Assembly (NCBI GenBank): GCA_947579665.1
Contig: OX388351.1
Coordinates: 61,016,939 to 61,080,938, forward strand
From: Sympetrum striolatum
Lineage: Eukaryota; Arthropoda; Insecta; Odonata; Libellulidae
Direction: 5' to 3'
DNA: 64,000 nucleotides
Of this stretch, positions 47,583-59,428 are shown piece by piece (within the stretch, counting starts at the first letter, position 1; each line of letters begins with the position of its first letter). A program made the translations under genes and the position numbers. A model generated the notes under the pieces. It made no database searches and was not told the DNA's origin. It worked only from the letters and a program-made list of their open reading frames with translations.

Positions 47583-48947
47583 TCGTTTTTTTTTCTAGTT
47601 GTAGAGCATTATTACAAAAACAAACCTAAGTCACTGAAAGTTTAAAAAAAAAACATAATATGGGAACAAGGAAAACATTTAACTAAGATATATCCAGGTT
47701 CTTCTACCAATATGGTTGTAACTTATTAAATGCTATGGTTCCTAGAAGGTTTAAAAGTCTATACGAAAACCTGTATGGCATTAATTACACGTCTGAGGTT
47801 GAAAGAAATTAAATTCTTTTTCAATTAAAGAGTGAACCATTTGTCTTAATGGAGTACTATAGTAAATAGTGAACCATTTGTCTTAAAGGAGAAATGTATA
47901 TTTTTTAGTTTGTTGTTATTTTCTTACGTTATTATTGTTTGTTATTACACTATTATTATTATTTTAACATCCGTAAAAAATCAAATCAATCATTTATTTA
48001 ATTTTTGCGATGATCAACAAGATTTGTACTTTGTTATCAAAACAAGTATTCCCTGCATTCACTTATATAAGGGAAAATCAGCATCAAAAATTCCAAATAC
48101 TAATCCCGAACTGTCAAGGAAGAAATAACTGTCGCAATGTCGTAATGGGAGAGTAATCGGCGAGCTCATTTTACGAGGAATTATTTAGCATAACCGATTG
48201 GGAGGTGAGTTATGTAGTTTAAAAGTTGCGCGGACGGCGATAATTGTTAGCCGTGGAAATTGCGAGAGCCGGGGAATTCCTATGCATTTTGGAGTTTTGC
48301 AACAGGAGTTAACTAAATTTTGCATTAAACCGATAATTGAACTGTTAAGCGTGAAGATCGACTTATTCGGCGAGAGCAACTTGCTCTTTAGAATGAGTTA
48401 CTATATCGCACGTGGGAATCTAGAATTAGATTTCGCGGTATGAAATTCTGCGCAAATACTCGTGGATAAATATCCCGCCTGATTATCGACTTGAGATTTA
48501 TGTATTAATCCGAATTCCCCGAAATTCGCAAGCGACTGCTGCTCTGGTTCTAACTTCTGGAATTTAGCACGGCGAGTTGAAAACTGAATTCGAACTCAAG
48601 AAAATTGAATTCCACACCATGGGTGTGCAAGAATGGTTCATGAAGAAAATTATAGTATTACTTACCAAATTAGGCAAAACAGGAGTTGTGAGAAATTTGG
48701 GCATGTGTCTATCGATAACCAAACTTTTTCATCAGAGAGGAAACTGTCTTTCAATGAGCAATACTCAATTGCTTTTTTTAAACTTCACATACAAGAATTA
48801 CTGCCAATTTGCAATAAATAATGGGAACATACAAACCTCCACTCCGTAACCAGGATGTGGACTCGAACCTTTTCATTAATTGGCTATCAATTTTTCATCA
48901 TTTGTTACCATTTATTTATCACTTCATCACAAATATCGCCAAGTATA

Positions 48948-48994
<47 letters not shown>

Positions 48995-49535
48995 AATACT
49001 CTATACAGTCTATTATACACATCCAAGGCATATGTTTAAATACTTAAAGTCCATAAGAGCAGCGTACAAAATCTATCGGATAGAGATATTTAAGTTAAAA
49101 AGTTTCTGTCAGCATCAGAACCCCCTAATATAAAAAATATCGATTTTAGTTTGAAAATCATATATAACGGGAGACTAATACGAATCTATTCATTAAAGAA
49201 AGTCCAAATTAAATAGCATCATTATATACGTTAAGCAGCAGTAATACATATTTGCCCGTAATGTTTTTATTTAAATATTTCAAACAATATCATGGGGCCA
49301 TTCTTTTGCCCTATGCTAGTGTTACATGCTATTCAGAAAAATTCGGAGAACAAATAAAGGGGTAATAAAAGAAAGTGAAAATCTTAATATTTATTAAACA
49401 AAACGAAAGAGGAAACCTTTAGTGCTTTTAAAAAAATACATCGATCAAATTAAATATAGGTTGAATTACAATTAAAGTGATTTTATCACTATATCTTAGT
49501 AGTACATCTGGGCATTATATTTCTTATATAACAAT
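47583..49535. other. Non-genic stretch with small repeats
   Basis: AGTGAACCATTTGTCTTAA occurs twice, at 47831 and 47868. Positions 48150-48600 are moderately GC-rich with short unrecognised frames. The (TA)n microsatellite is listed separately. Confidence 0.4.
48949..48991. repeat. (TA)n microsatellite
   Basis: About 21 uninterrupted TA units. The open frame across it encodes alternating Y and I and is an artefact. Confidence 0.95.
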
Positions 49536-49700
49536 ACCGGCAGCGGTGGTAGAGTGATTAGGATGCCTACATGATGAACGCCAAGGTCCGGTTTCGAATC
49601 CCGGCAATCCAGATTTTTCTGGTTAGGGAATGGTCAGATGTGTTCGTCCATTGTTTCTGTTATTACTTCACTATAAATTGGCGTTTCGCTGTTTACGAGA
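49536..49700 (+). repeat. tRNA-derived SINE, family C
   Basis: The head begins CCGGCAGCGGTGGTAGAGTG and then ATTAGGATGCC, a good A-box context. It has GGTTTCGAATCCCGG, a B box with one extra T, near 49590-49604. The body TTCTGGTTAGGGAATGGTC follows and ends toward an AATAATA-like tail near 49713. The single T insertion in the B box and lack of a full cloverleaf argue against a functional tRNA gene. The family is different from the 6.1-kb and 31.6-kb heads. Confidence 0.75.
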
Positions 49701-49940
49701 GATTGATGACAATAATATAATTTGTACTGTTGCGTTGTGATTCTCGATAGCATATTTATATTTAATTTTTGTAATCAAGTCGTTCTTCATCCAAAGTGCG
49801 GTTATGTGAATAGCCTTTCCTGCTATGTCCTTGGACTCTCCAAAGCTTATTTCAGTTCCACTGAACTCGACCTCACAGGATGTGTTTGCCTAGAGATACT
49901 TTCTCGCCATCCAAGTACTTCAACGAAGACCTCCGAAACT

Positions 49941-50770
49941 TCAGCGTAAGCTTTGATGTATAATCGATTGCCTGTTCAAGAGACCTCCAACTCGAGAGCA
50001 CCGAAACTTTATATACGTCGCTAGTATTTCGCCTACCTCACCAATATAAGTAAAACCGACCATTTTTACAGCGTAAATACTAAAGGTGTATCTTGAAAAT
50101 CGACAGAATGTAAGATACTTTGAGTACTCATACAAATTGATCAAATAACTTAATTCTTCAGCCAATGCCATGGCAGCGTCGGCGGTACCATTGCCTTTGG
50201 CCAATGAGCCTGTCATAGTAACGAAAAAGATTGGTAAATAAAAACTGTAGAACTCGAATGTCCAACCTATTTCCCTTTTAGAAATTCCTAGTGACCGAGT
50301 TATTTTTTCTTTAAGTTTCACACAAAGAGTAAAGCTAGACAACTAATTCCAAAAGATACAACATCAGTGGGAATCTATTCTAAAAAGTGATACACTAGAA
50401 GAAATTTACTTGTTGCAATAAAGAGAGAAATAATCAATCCCTTTCAGAGGAATATTCAATATTTATAAATACAGCAAAGTTGGCTCTTTAAGACTATATG
50501 TGGTTTACAATCGTCAATTGGAGATGAGAGATGAGTTTGAACAATTTCTGCGATTTTTTCTACACTTTTTAACATAATTACCAAATGATCTTGAGCCATA
50601 TTTCCTGAGCAAATAAAATTTACAGTGAACAAGTGCCATTAGAAGAGAATTAGAGAGCGGAATTGACCCAGTTGTTGCACTATCGTAGCCTATTTCTCCG
50701 CCTGCAGAGCAAATGACATTTCTTCCTAGCGGAGCAATCGAGGGTAACAAAGAAACGTGTGTCACGAACG
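49941..50770 (-). pseudogene. Possible 7TM chemoreceptor relic (gustatory/odorant-receptor-like)
   Basis: The minus strand has two coding-like stretches. The upstream one (50765-50514) contains CSAGGEIGYDSATTGSIPLS. An alternative frame from 50638 to 50457 is open and contains FICSGNMAQDHLVIMLKS and then VEKIAEIVQTH, so a frameshift is likely inside it. The downstream one (50342-49941, 133 codons) has a membrane-like FYSFYLPIFFVTMTGSLA and ends with VGFTYIGEVGEILATYIKF. Insect gustatory receptors end in a last helix with a TY-x-x-x-x-x-QF signature, which TYIKF may echo with residues lost. Hydrophobicity and length per piece fit, but no diagnostic residue set is complete and no splice junction is proven. 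Treat as a hypothesis. Confidence 0.3.
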
Positions 50771-51877
50771 AGGAAAAAGGGCAAAAACGAAGCCTTTTTC
50801 CACCTTGTGAACTTCCCCAATGCGCGCCGTCCGAGCGAAAATGTTTCGAGAAAACCGAGTTATCCCGGGAATCTTTGATTAAAATAAACTTTTCAAATTA
50901 TTCCGGAAAAATCGCGCGCAGGTGGTCATTTAAAAAGGAAAACACCCCGTCTCCCTCTCCGATAATAAAGATGGCTCTCGTTTGGAAATTGTATATTTTC
51001 TCGCCAAATGAAAAAATTCCCTTCTGCCGCGATAGTCCCAACTGAGATCTCCCTTGTTTTTATCTCCATATCTCTCCGCTCCATCCATCTCCCTTTTCAC
51101 TCCCTCTTCCCAAACTTTCGGACGAGCCTTATCCCTTGCTCGCTTTTAACTCGGACCCTTTCACCCCCTCTATTCCCGGGGACACGCACCCGCACCACGG
51201 CCCTGCTGATTGGGGTCCCCTTCTGTTACTCCTAAATTCGTTATCGCCCCGTCGGATAGCCCGCCCTCCGTGGCGAACTTGTGAAACTAGCCAATCGTTC
51301 CGGAGCAACAAGGAGGTATGCTCCTTTCATCTGTATGCCTCTACCTCCCGCAATCTGGCCCTTTCCACCCTCGAAGGCCCTTCCTAATTCACTGTCCTGG
51401 AGAACTGCGAGGCCCTACCCCGTCGCCCCATCTTTTCTCCGCTGGGCGTGGAATTTTACGAATGATTTAAGCACGCCATTGATAAGTTGGTCTCGACTCT
51501 CTCGCCCGCTGAATGTTGTCGGGGTAATGAAAGGGGCTCTGATGCAGGGAAACCAGGAGATGGAATAAAAGTGTATTGGGGGTGACTTTCATCTCTTCGT
51601 CCCTCCGTTTCTACGGGTGTCTGAGAGAGATGGCGGAGAAGATTATTTGGAAGTTAAATCGAGTCTAGTCCTTCAGAAACTACTCCATTCCTATCTGCGT
51701 CTATTTCTTAATGTATTTCCGAGCTGCGAGGGCAGAGTTTAATCAACTGGGCAAAGGAAAGTAAAAGCAACTATGATCATAAGGAAACCGGGTCAATTCC
51801 AGCCGAAAAGTATGATAAAGTAATTTAATCTATGAAGAAATCTAGATGATAAGGCGTTACTTTGTGGAAAGCCATTT
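50771..51877. other. GC- and CpG-rich, pyrimidine-biased island
   Basis: Positions 50800-51620 contrast strongly with the AT-rich flanks. They contain overlapping frames of 60-110 codons on both strands and C/T-rich runs at 51050-51180. I recognise no protein family. It could be an exon or regulatory region of an unknown gene. Confidence 0.4.
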
Positions 51878-52046
51878 TAGATAATGAATAAAACAGTGTA
51901 ATTTTCCACACTTTTATTTAGAGGACGACCGGTTTCGCTACCGAAGTACCATCATCTGGTACAGAAATATTTCAAATGTTTCCGGTGAAACCGGTCGTCC
52001 TCTAAATAAAAGTGTGGAAAATTACGCTGTTTTTATTCATTATCTA
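51878..52046. repeat. Palindromic repeat, family P, copy 2
   Basis: Arms 51878-51936 and 51987-52046 are near-perfect inverted copies beginning TAGATAATGAATAAAA and reaching AGAGGACGACCGGTTTC. The 50-bp centre is asymmetric. The left half reads on the minus strand CAGATGATGGTAC, TTCG, GTAGC, GAAACCGGTC: a stem closed by a UUCG tetraloop, then the shared GAAACCGGTC. It shares CGAAACCGGTCG, TAAATAAA and GTGTGGAAAA with copy 1 at 37.6 kb. Confidence 0.9.
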
Positions 52047-52494
52047 ATCTATGAAGGTTAGCCGTAATTCGTAGAAGAACATACTGGAGATTAAGAAAAT
52101 AGTTGCAATTTCTACGAGGGTCAATCTTTTTACTGCTTTCGGCTAAATCATAATTTCCACCTGATTTTGCCAAAAGAGGTTGTTTATATTGAAGATATAA
52201 ATGTATTTAAAAGTATTTCATTATAAGCTAGCTAATAAAATGGTTAAGATAGTACTTTTATATCGTATAAGTCCTACTATTCTATTCTAGTCCTACTATT
52301 TTATATCTAAGTATTCTTTTCTCAATAGAGGAATTTCTGAGTGGAATAAATTACCTGGATCACTCTTAAGGCCCTTGCCTGAAAATAAAAAAAAATCAAA
52401 AAGAAATGTTTTAATATTTATAGTAATGTTGTGTAATGATGTGTATTGTGTATTAATAATTTAGGGACTTCTGGAAAAGTAAGGGATTGCTTGA
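52047..52494. other. AT-rich spacer
   Basis: Contains a short duplicated AGTCCTACTATT motif (52269 and 52289). Nothing else recognised. Confidence 0.4.
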
Positions 52495-52590
52495 CAGGGC
52501 GATGTACGGTGGGGTTCTACCCCGTGACCGCTACGGTAGCAGAGGCCTGTCATGAACCCCGAAAATATCCAGTAAAAAAGTTACAAATAT
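52495..52590 (+). repeat. Family F fragment, copy 2
   Basis: CGATGTACGGTGGGG, then TACCCCGTGACCGCT and GGTAG, parallel the 14.83-kb copy (CGATGTGCGGTGGGG, CCCCACGACCGCT, GGTAG). The fold-back arm with the GTCAGCGTTCC motif is not present here. Confidence 0.6.
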
Positions 52591-54609
52591 TAGTTATTAT
52601 TCATGTATTATTTAGTTTTAAATTAATATTATAAATGTATTTAATCATTCTCTGGGAATTTAAGTATACTATGTATGTATTTATATTAATTATGTTATAA
52701 TTGGTAAAAATGTATGTATATAGGAAAAAACTCAGGCTTACAGCCTACCTATAGTTGGTGCTATAATAGTAATATATTATCAAGAATTAAAGAAAGAGCG
52801 TTAGAAGGGGAATTTGGTCAACGGACCAAAACGGTATTTCTGGCTACAAAACAGTTTACTCAAATTATGACGATTCCGAAAAACGGGAGAAAGGTAAAAT
52901 GTTTGAAAAAATCGCAAACTTGCATGAGATACTACTTAGGAAGGGTAGGAAGAGTGGGAGGATACCCGTTAGCAATTGAAATTTTTTTAATAATCGGAAG
53001 CTCTTTCCGAAAATTCTGAGGGGATGTATATGGAGCATGCGGTGGATGAATCTATGGAAGAATGCATTTCTGTGGGAGTGATTGTGGGAGGAGGTAAATG
53101 GAAAAATGTTATCAGTGCAGGAGGATATTCGGTAGATGCTAAAAAAAGAATGGTTTGAACGGGATAGGTGAAGTCACGGTAATTAAAGGAATGATTCGAT
53201 TCAACTTCATGGGAGAAAGATATTTGGGTGGAGGGAATTGAAAACGTAGAAGAAGGAGTAAAGTTGTCTAAGAGTGTCATTCCAAACACAGAAGACATTA
53301 TCAAGGTGACGGAAACAGCAGACAATATTTTTCAAAAGAACATTACTAAGCCGAAAAATTTTGTATACTAACGAGCCCATAAAAATATTAGCCGAGACTG
53401 GGGATAACACTGGGGGCACATAAAAATCACCATCGTAAAGGAAATACTTTTTTTTAGACATAAATTCACTAGAGATAAGACATCGTTAATAAAAGAGTCA
53501 CGTCTTAGACGGGAAATACAATTTCAAAATACTAATGGTATGAGTCATCATCTCTCAGATATTAAAGAGAATGTACTCGAACGAAATAAAATTCATTAGA
53601 GTAATTCCTCCGGAAGAAGCATCAAATGTACAATAAATAAAAGAGAAAGGAGTGGCGTTGAAACCACCTCCATCGATCGCTTCTTTTTGACTCCTGTCCG
53701 TACAGAATGACGCAATCCAATTAATCACACCTTCGTCAATCGCCTGTACTTCAGAACATTTTCATGAGTTGGAAAAGAGATACGCGCAAGTTCTTCGTGA
53801 TTCCTCGAAAAATGCTCGTTCAGTTATTCGCTTATGACTGCCTTGGGTGACAGTTGAGTTTCGATTCGACGCCTGGTGATTGATGTCAAACCGTTCGAAT
53901 AAAACAATCAAAGGAAGCCTTTTTTATTTGGCTCAAGGTGATACGAGTGAAAGTCCTATGGTCGCAAAACTTAATAAAATAAACGTAGACACAAGCGGTG
54001 AAAGAATTTTGGGTAAGGGAAACGTTTGTTTCTTAGATTTTATCAAGACGAGCGAAGAACCCACCACCAGTTTTGAGCAACTCCTGCCGTTGTTGTGCCA
54101 TTATATTCTTCGTATTTTTCTTGATACAGTCATATTTTGCACGAAGCTTGCTCCATTCTCTGTCGCTACCCAATTAAAATTATACCTGCTAATTTTTTAT
54201 TTGAAAGCATACCTTCTTCTTCCAGGTGACCGCGTCGTTCTTCTTATTTCTTAAAATTGCCTTCTTCTCTTCTACCAACTCAAGCAAGAGATTTGCATCT
54301 CCACAGTGAAGTTCAAATCCTTTTTGGCTTCCATTTCTGTCTGCTAACACTTTGTTATTTTTGACGCAACAATATTAGCGATGCGTTCTTGTTCTAAAAT
54401 GACGCACAGAGAATATATGAGAAACATTTTCAGGCAAAGCATCCTCTCGAAATCGATATTCGATGACTAAAATAAGAAACTGTATTTAATTTTCCTTCTT
54501 TTGATGGTATTCCTGACTTTTGATTCTTTCTAATTTAATTTTGCAAAAGAAATAAGTCCTACAACCGATAAAAGTGAAGTTTACGTGTATTCCTTATGGA
54601 ACCGTATTA
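52591..54609. other. Non-genic stretch
   Basis: The longest open frame, 53880-54254 (124 codons, plus strand), is hydrophobic toward its end but matches no family I know. Frames of 101 and 112 codons on opposite strands near 53 kb overlap each other. No repeat family recognised. Confidence 0.35.
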
Positions 54610-54800
54610 TGGACTCCTGGGTTCGAACCCGGGCTTTCTTAATAATGAGAATAGTTTTCCTAGGGGTTTCTAACTCGTAGAAACACAATGTAGTTTGTTT
54701 CGAATCTCTAAATCAAACCGTTTCAGTAATAAAGGGGGGGCAGACGGACAGACGGACTCTTCGCAAATTATATATAAGGATGGATTCTTACGTATCGGAT
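54610..54800 (+). repeat. Possible retroelement 3' region with B-box-like palindrome
   Basis: TGGGTTCGAACCCGGG at 54618-54633 contains a pol III B box readable on both strands. About 120 bp later, GGCAGACGGACAGACGGAC and an AAATTATATATAAGGAT end resemble a 3' terminus common to some arthropod repeats. The two pieces may be unrelated. Confidence 0.35.
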
Positions 54801-57800
54801 GGAATACTGTCACTGTCTAAATAAAGGTATTGTTTCTGTCTATCTCTTAGTATTTGTGATACTCTCACATTAATATCGATCTGGGATAGCTCTGTTGTCT
54901 GCACAGGAGCAGAAATCACCAAATGGGAAAGTAAACATAACGTCCTTAATAATTTGTAGACGCGTCATGCTAAAAATAGACACTTGCAGGAGTATTTGCA
55001 AAAGGTCATGGTCAAACCTTGAGCTGTGTTGAAATTTCGCATATGTTAGAGAATGGAAATCTAAATCTACCCATATATTAATCGAAATAATGATTATATA
55101 CAAATTTGATCATAAAACCTTCCTCTTAGAAAGTCAAAAACACTGAGTATTAAACAGTGAAATAATAAAGTATTAACTCATCCATATTTGTTTAAATTAT
55201 GAAATATTTCTCTCCTTCCATAATCAATAGTAAAAAATTCATCCGATTGGTTTATCATTAAGATATAGAAAGATTTAGATAGGTTATATTTCCTCAGAAT
55301 GAACTAACTGGAAACTTTTTTGTGAGTGTCATACATTATTAGAGGGAAAGAAATCTATAAATTGAAGAAAGAACAACGATATTTTTATGAATCGGAAGTC
55401 ATGTTGGGTAAGCTTTGGTAATTTCGTGAAATTGTTGAGTTCGCTATATATTTTCAAACATTCGTTACACAATTACCAGTGAAATAAAATAAATGACGTT
55501 TTTTAAACAGGGAAGTGAATACAAGAGACTTCTATATACCAAAATTGAACTAGTGTAACCACAGTAAATTGCGTGACGGATGCTTGTAAATTTATCGCTA
55601 AATTACCAATGTTTAGCCTACACTCAGTAACTATAGTAAGCGTATGAAACATTTATTGCAAACGGATTTATTTGTTAACAGAGCTTAGAAAGTCATTAAT
55701 TCTGCTAACTGACATGATACTCTACGAGGAATACTAGCAGTACTAAGTCATTATCAGAATAGGGAGTTCTTACCCATTCATGGCCTTGATGTCCATACAC
55801 CACAACAAACCTTGACTTTAATATAGGCGCTCAAACAGTATGATTTCTGAGTAAACAATGTCTGTCCAGACCCATCTGAGCAACGCATTTCACTCCATCG
55901 AATACAAAAACGCAATTTTCGTACATTTCGCGATCTGTCCAGGTATGCACAAAAGCTAAGTAAACCCCGTTTCATGAATGCCTTTCATACCTCAGTATTC
56001 TCATATCTCTCTCCTTGAGACTCATCCATCACAACAACATTACTTTTTTCGCCCTTCCTCTCCATTTCAATTAACGTGCGCTACCATCTCATATGCCATT
56101 TCGGCGCCCATCAATTCTCCCCATATGCCTAAGCCATCGCATGCCCGTGCTGCCCTCTCCAAATTTTCTTACCCTCCACATTAATTCATCACCCATGCAT
56201 CCCTGACTCTTCTGCTTTTTCCGCACACGATCCTCATACAACCCGTTTCGTCTGAGCTCACTTTAATCACGTGTCCTGCTGACGTCACCGAGCTCTGCCA
56301 CTGGAAAGTTACTCCCAAGTACGCTCGAGCCAGTGGTCCTGAGTACGTGTCATTTACTGCATATTTAAAAAGATTTTCGCTCGCGGTGCAAATTAAATTC
56401 GTTGGCTTGATGTTTCTTAGTGATAAAAACCGAAATTGAAAGTGAATATCTTAACAAAAAGTTTCCCCCAAGGGTTTTTATTAATTCCTTCGCTTAATAT
56501 TTTTTAATTTTCAGTCCATTTTGCACAAAAATATTCACTATAATTAAATTTAAAAAATACTAGTAGAAAATTTAAATGCGATTAAATTTATTATAGAGTT
56601 GGCAAATTTAGATTTCGAGGAATGTTAATGTCTTCTCTAAAGTGAACGTCTACACAAGTTCTGATTCAAGTCAAGCAAGCTCCTTTAAAGTAAATGTTAT
56701 TTACGAGTTGACATAAAATCTTCAGTTAATCGATTCCGTCTTAATCTGTACGTGTTACTACATGTAAATCTGTGAAAATAGTTACAATTCTTTCTTGGTT
56801 CCCATGATATGATGCTGATTTCGGTATCATAAACACTTACTATGTAAAACCAATCCATTAAATACAAACACACACTTGCAAAATACTTTAAAATTCCATA
56901 AATATCTGGAATTGGTTTGCATAGCAGCTTGAAATATTATACCGTAAAAATGTCTTGACCATTTTTACAATAACTCTCTAATTACATAGACATTTTGCTT
57001 GTGTATCAAGAATGAATCAAGGAATAATTCACTTAAGGTTGAAGAAAATGATGTGAGGAGCAATTAAATATTAAAGGCGATAAAAGGTTAGTTATTTTTC
57101 ACGAATAAAACGGTACATCAAAAGTTAATTATGATTTTTAGAAAACCCTAGAATAAAGGAAAAATCATTTTTTTTAAGATAATCAGATTTAAAGGTTTAA
57201 TAATTAGATGTTAGAATGATCATCTTTAGAGGTCAAGATTTATTTTCTTTATTAAAATTAGCGGAAAATCATTAAAAAAACAAGCAAGTTTAAATAATGA
57301 TAATAATTCATGTATATTAAGAGAGGCTATTTTAAGGAATATTTTTTACAAAATCTATTTTATTAATCACCTCTTAATATGGAGAAATCCATCACTATAA
57401 TAACTTAGATATCACTACCGAATCCCTTTTCATACATATAAAATATCATGAGTGGTTAAAGTATACAATGCAATTGAATTAAATCATTTAAGAATTTCTA
57501 GTTCGAGGCTGTGATATTTATATCACAATCACAAACACTAAAATCAATGTGTTGGGTTTACCCAGAAGTAAATCATAATAATTCGGAAAAGAAATATTCT
57601 TGTCACATTCGGAAATTGTGCTAATTAATAAATATTACAATGTTTAATTTTGATACAGCGTGGTTTTATTCGTCTAGTATAAGAGCATTCATGGAAAATT
57701 ATTACAAAATGTTTTCAACAGTAACAGAATAACATTTTGTGCGCTATCTAAGGTAATGGGAAACGGAAATAAAGCGGAAATTTTATTTTAAAATATTGCA

Positions 57801-58514
57801 TAAAATCCTCCAAAGTTGGGGTGAGAGTGGCAGTAAATTATTCTTCCCCCTTCCATTTTAGTGGCACCAATACAATTATTACTCTGTTTTTGTAAGTACA
57901 AACAATCCGCTTTGCGATCCATTAAAGCTTTTTCGCTCCCCCTTCCGGGCCATTCCTTTGTCCAACCTCTTGACCCTCCCATACGACAACCATGGGACCG
58001 TAAACAAGGACGGGAACCACCATATTTCATCGGGAGACACACGATATCACGAGCAGAGACCTCTGTCCTGCCACTGAGAACCTACAGCTTCACACATATT
58101 CTCATACGCGGAATCTATACGCACGACCGGTGTTTCGTAGCCCTCTCTCCCTCTCTAATCCCCTCTTTGGCTGGATGCTGCAAGCTCCAGGGAGTCACCA
58201 CGCCCACACTTCCAAGGATCGACCCCCTCTTTATGTATGTGCGTGTATTTATATTCCAGTTTCTTCATTTCCTATTCCAGCCCATTCTCTCTCCCTCTGC
58301 GTGGGACTATGTTTTCCTTGAATTTTAACGCGGCACACGCGTTTTTACTCCCGGGGAAGATGTTAACATTTTAATGATTTCTTAATCTACCTCTCCCCAC
58401 CTTGGCATCCCTAATTTATTTGCTTGGTACGTCAAAAAATAAATATTATAATGCGAGGACATGAGGCTCGCTGCCTTTCTGGATCGTTAACTGAAACATG
58501 GACTGCGTTAGAAG
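54801..58514. other. Non-genic stretch with a CpG-richer end
   Basis: AT-rich for most of its length. Positions 55990-56400 and 57840-58340 are GC-richer; the latter holds a 155-codon plus frame that is pyrimidine-driven and overlaps an 84-codon minus frame. Neither is recognised. Confidence 0.4.
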
Positions 58515-58745
58515 TTAAAAGCTCTCCAAGAGTCGTCTTTGTCAGCGTTCCAAACCCTATTGTATTCCGAAATAACAACGTTCTTTTTTATTTACTTTTC
58601 AAGCCCTGATTATGATACCTCGGCTAATGAAATTTATGTTTGATTCTTCTTAGAAAATCATTAATTCTTTCGTCGTTTCTGGAATCTGCCGCAACACGGT
58701 TAGGAACGCTGACGAATACAGCAATTGGAGAGTATTTTTAAAGTC
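58515..58745. repeat. Fold-back repeat, family F, copy 3
   Basis: The left arm contains CTCTCCAAGAGTCGTCTTTG and then TCAGCGTTCC. The right arm, read on the minus strand, gives ACTCTCCAATTGC and CGTCAGCGTTCCTAACC. The arms surround about 140 bp of AT-rich spacer. They match the 14.9-kb arm motif, defining the family. Confidence 0.65.
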
Positions 58746-58934
58746 TAATTAATTAACAATCGTCTTCAATTTTTTTTGTACATTGACCTCGTTGAAATAA
58801 TATTTTATAAAAGCAGGTTAAATAAGGTAGTTTTTATAGTTCTTTATTAATAAGCAGTTTGGATATCTTTAGAATAAAGGAGTTTAGAAGCTAAGATGCG
58901 TTTACCTGATAAATTCAGAGAAAGTGCATCACTG
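58746..58934. other. AT-rich spacer
   Basis: No recognised feature. Confidence 0.35.
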
Positions 58935-59130
58935 GAATACATTTATTTATTGATTTATTAAAAACGCTGCAAGTTGGTATTAATACCAGGTGGCAACGGT
59001 TGAGGGGGATATAACAGTACAATCTGTCCGGCATTCGCCCAAGGACGGGAGGAAAACCCCTCCAAAAACCTCCCGTGGACAGTTCACATCTTAACAGTAG
59101 CACTAGGCCCAATTAGTACAACAAGTCAAA
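58935..59130 (-). mobile_element. Probable retroposon 3' end with (TAAA)n-like tail
   Basis: On the minus strand, a C-rich segment with CCTCCCGTCCTTGGGCGAAT leads through TATCCCCCTCAACC and AATACCAACTTGCAGCG to a tail TTTTAATAAATCAATAAATA. This organisation is that of a retroelement 3' UTR. No coding frame is recognisable, and the family is not identified. Confidence 0.45.
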
Positions 59131-59210
59131 TAAACAATATACAGACACCTCCACCAAACACAGATACAGTCGGCTTTTACATATTTAATTGCACTACATG
59201 GGACTATTTT

Positions 59211-59428
59211 CTTAGATAACCAGTATCATGGAACCTCCCGGCTACTTCGGCCGATCCAAAAATGAGAGTTAATTAAATTAAATATATTTTAGGAAAGGTC
59301 GTTTTAAATATTCATTTTTGCCGCGTACGAACCTCGTTCATAAAAAATTAAAAATAGATCAAACTACTGGTGATTATACTCCCTGCCACACACCAAAAGC
59401 CGGATTGTAGGATACTAATGTAGACGTA
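59211..59428 (+). mobile_element. LINE 3' end (CR1/L2/Jockey-like)
   Basis: It starts in the end of the LINE ORF (ACCAGTATCATGGAACC, then CTACTTCGGCCGATCC) and continues through GGTCGTTTTAAA and ATTCATTTTTGCCGCG. It ends with CTCCCTGCCACACACC and an ATGTAGACGTAGA tail. It is collinear with 44.67-44.89 kb. Confidence 0.8.

Noticed and set aside
48821..49039. 72-codon frame spanning the microsatellite
   Set aside because: Its alternating Y/I stretch is simply the (TA)n repeat translated.
49536..49612. Candidate tRNA gene on the plus strand
   Set aside because: An extra base in the B box, no complete cloverleaf and an attached SINE body.
58105..58145. ACGACCGGTGTTTCG as another family P copy
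   Set aside because: Only a short interrupted match to CGACCGGTTTCG; no inverted arm or flanking family sequence.
57861..58328. 155-codon plus-strand open frame, the longest in the window
   Set aside because: Lies in a pyrimidine-rich island, overlaps an 84-codon minus frame, and shows no domain or family pattern.
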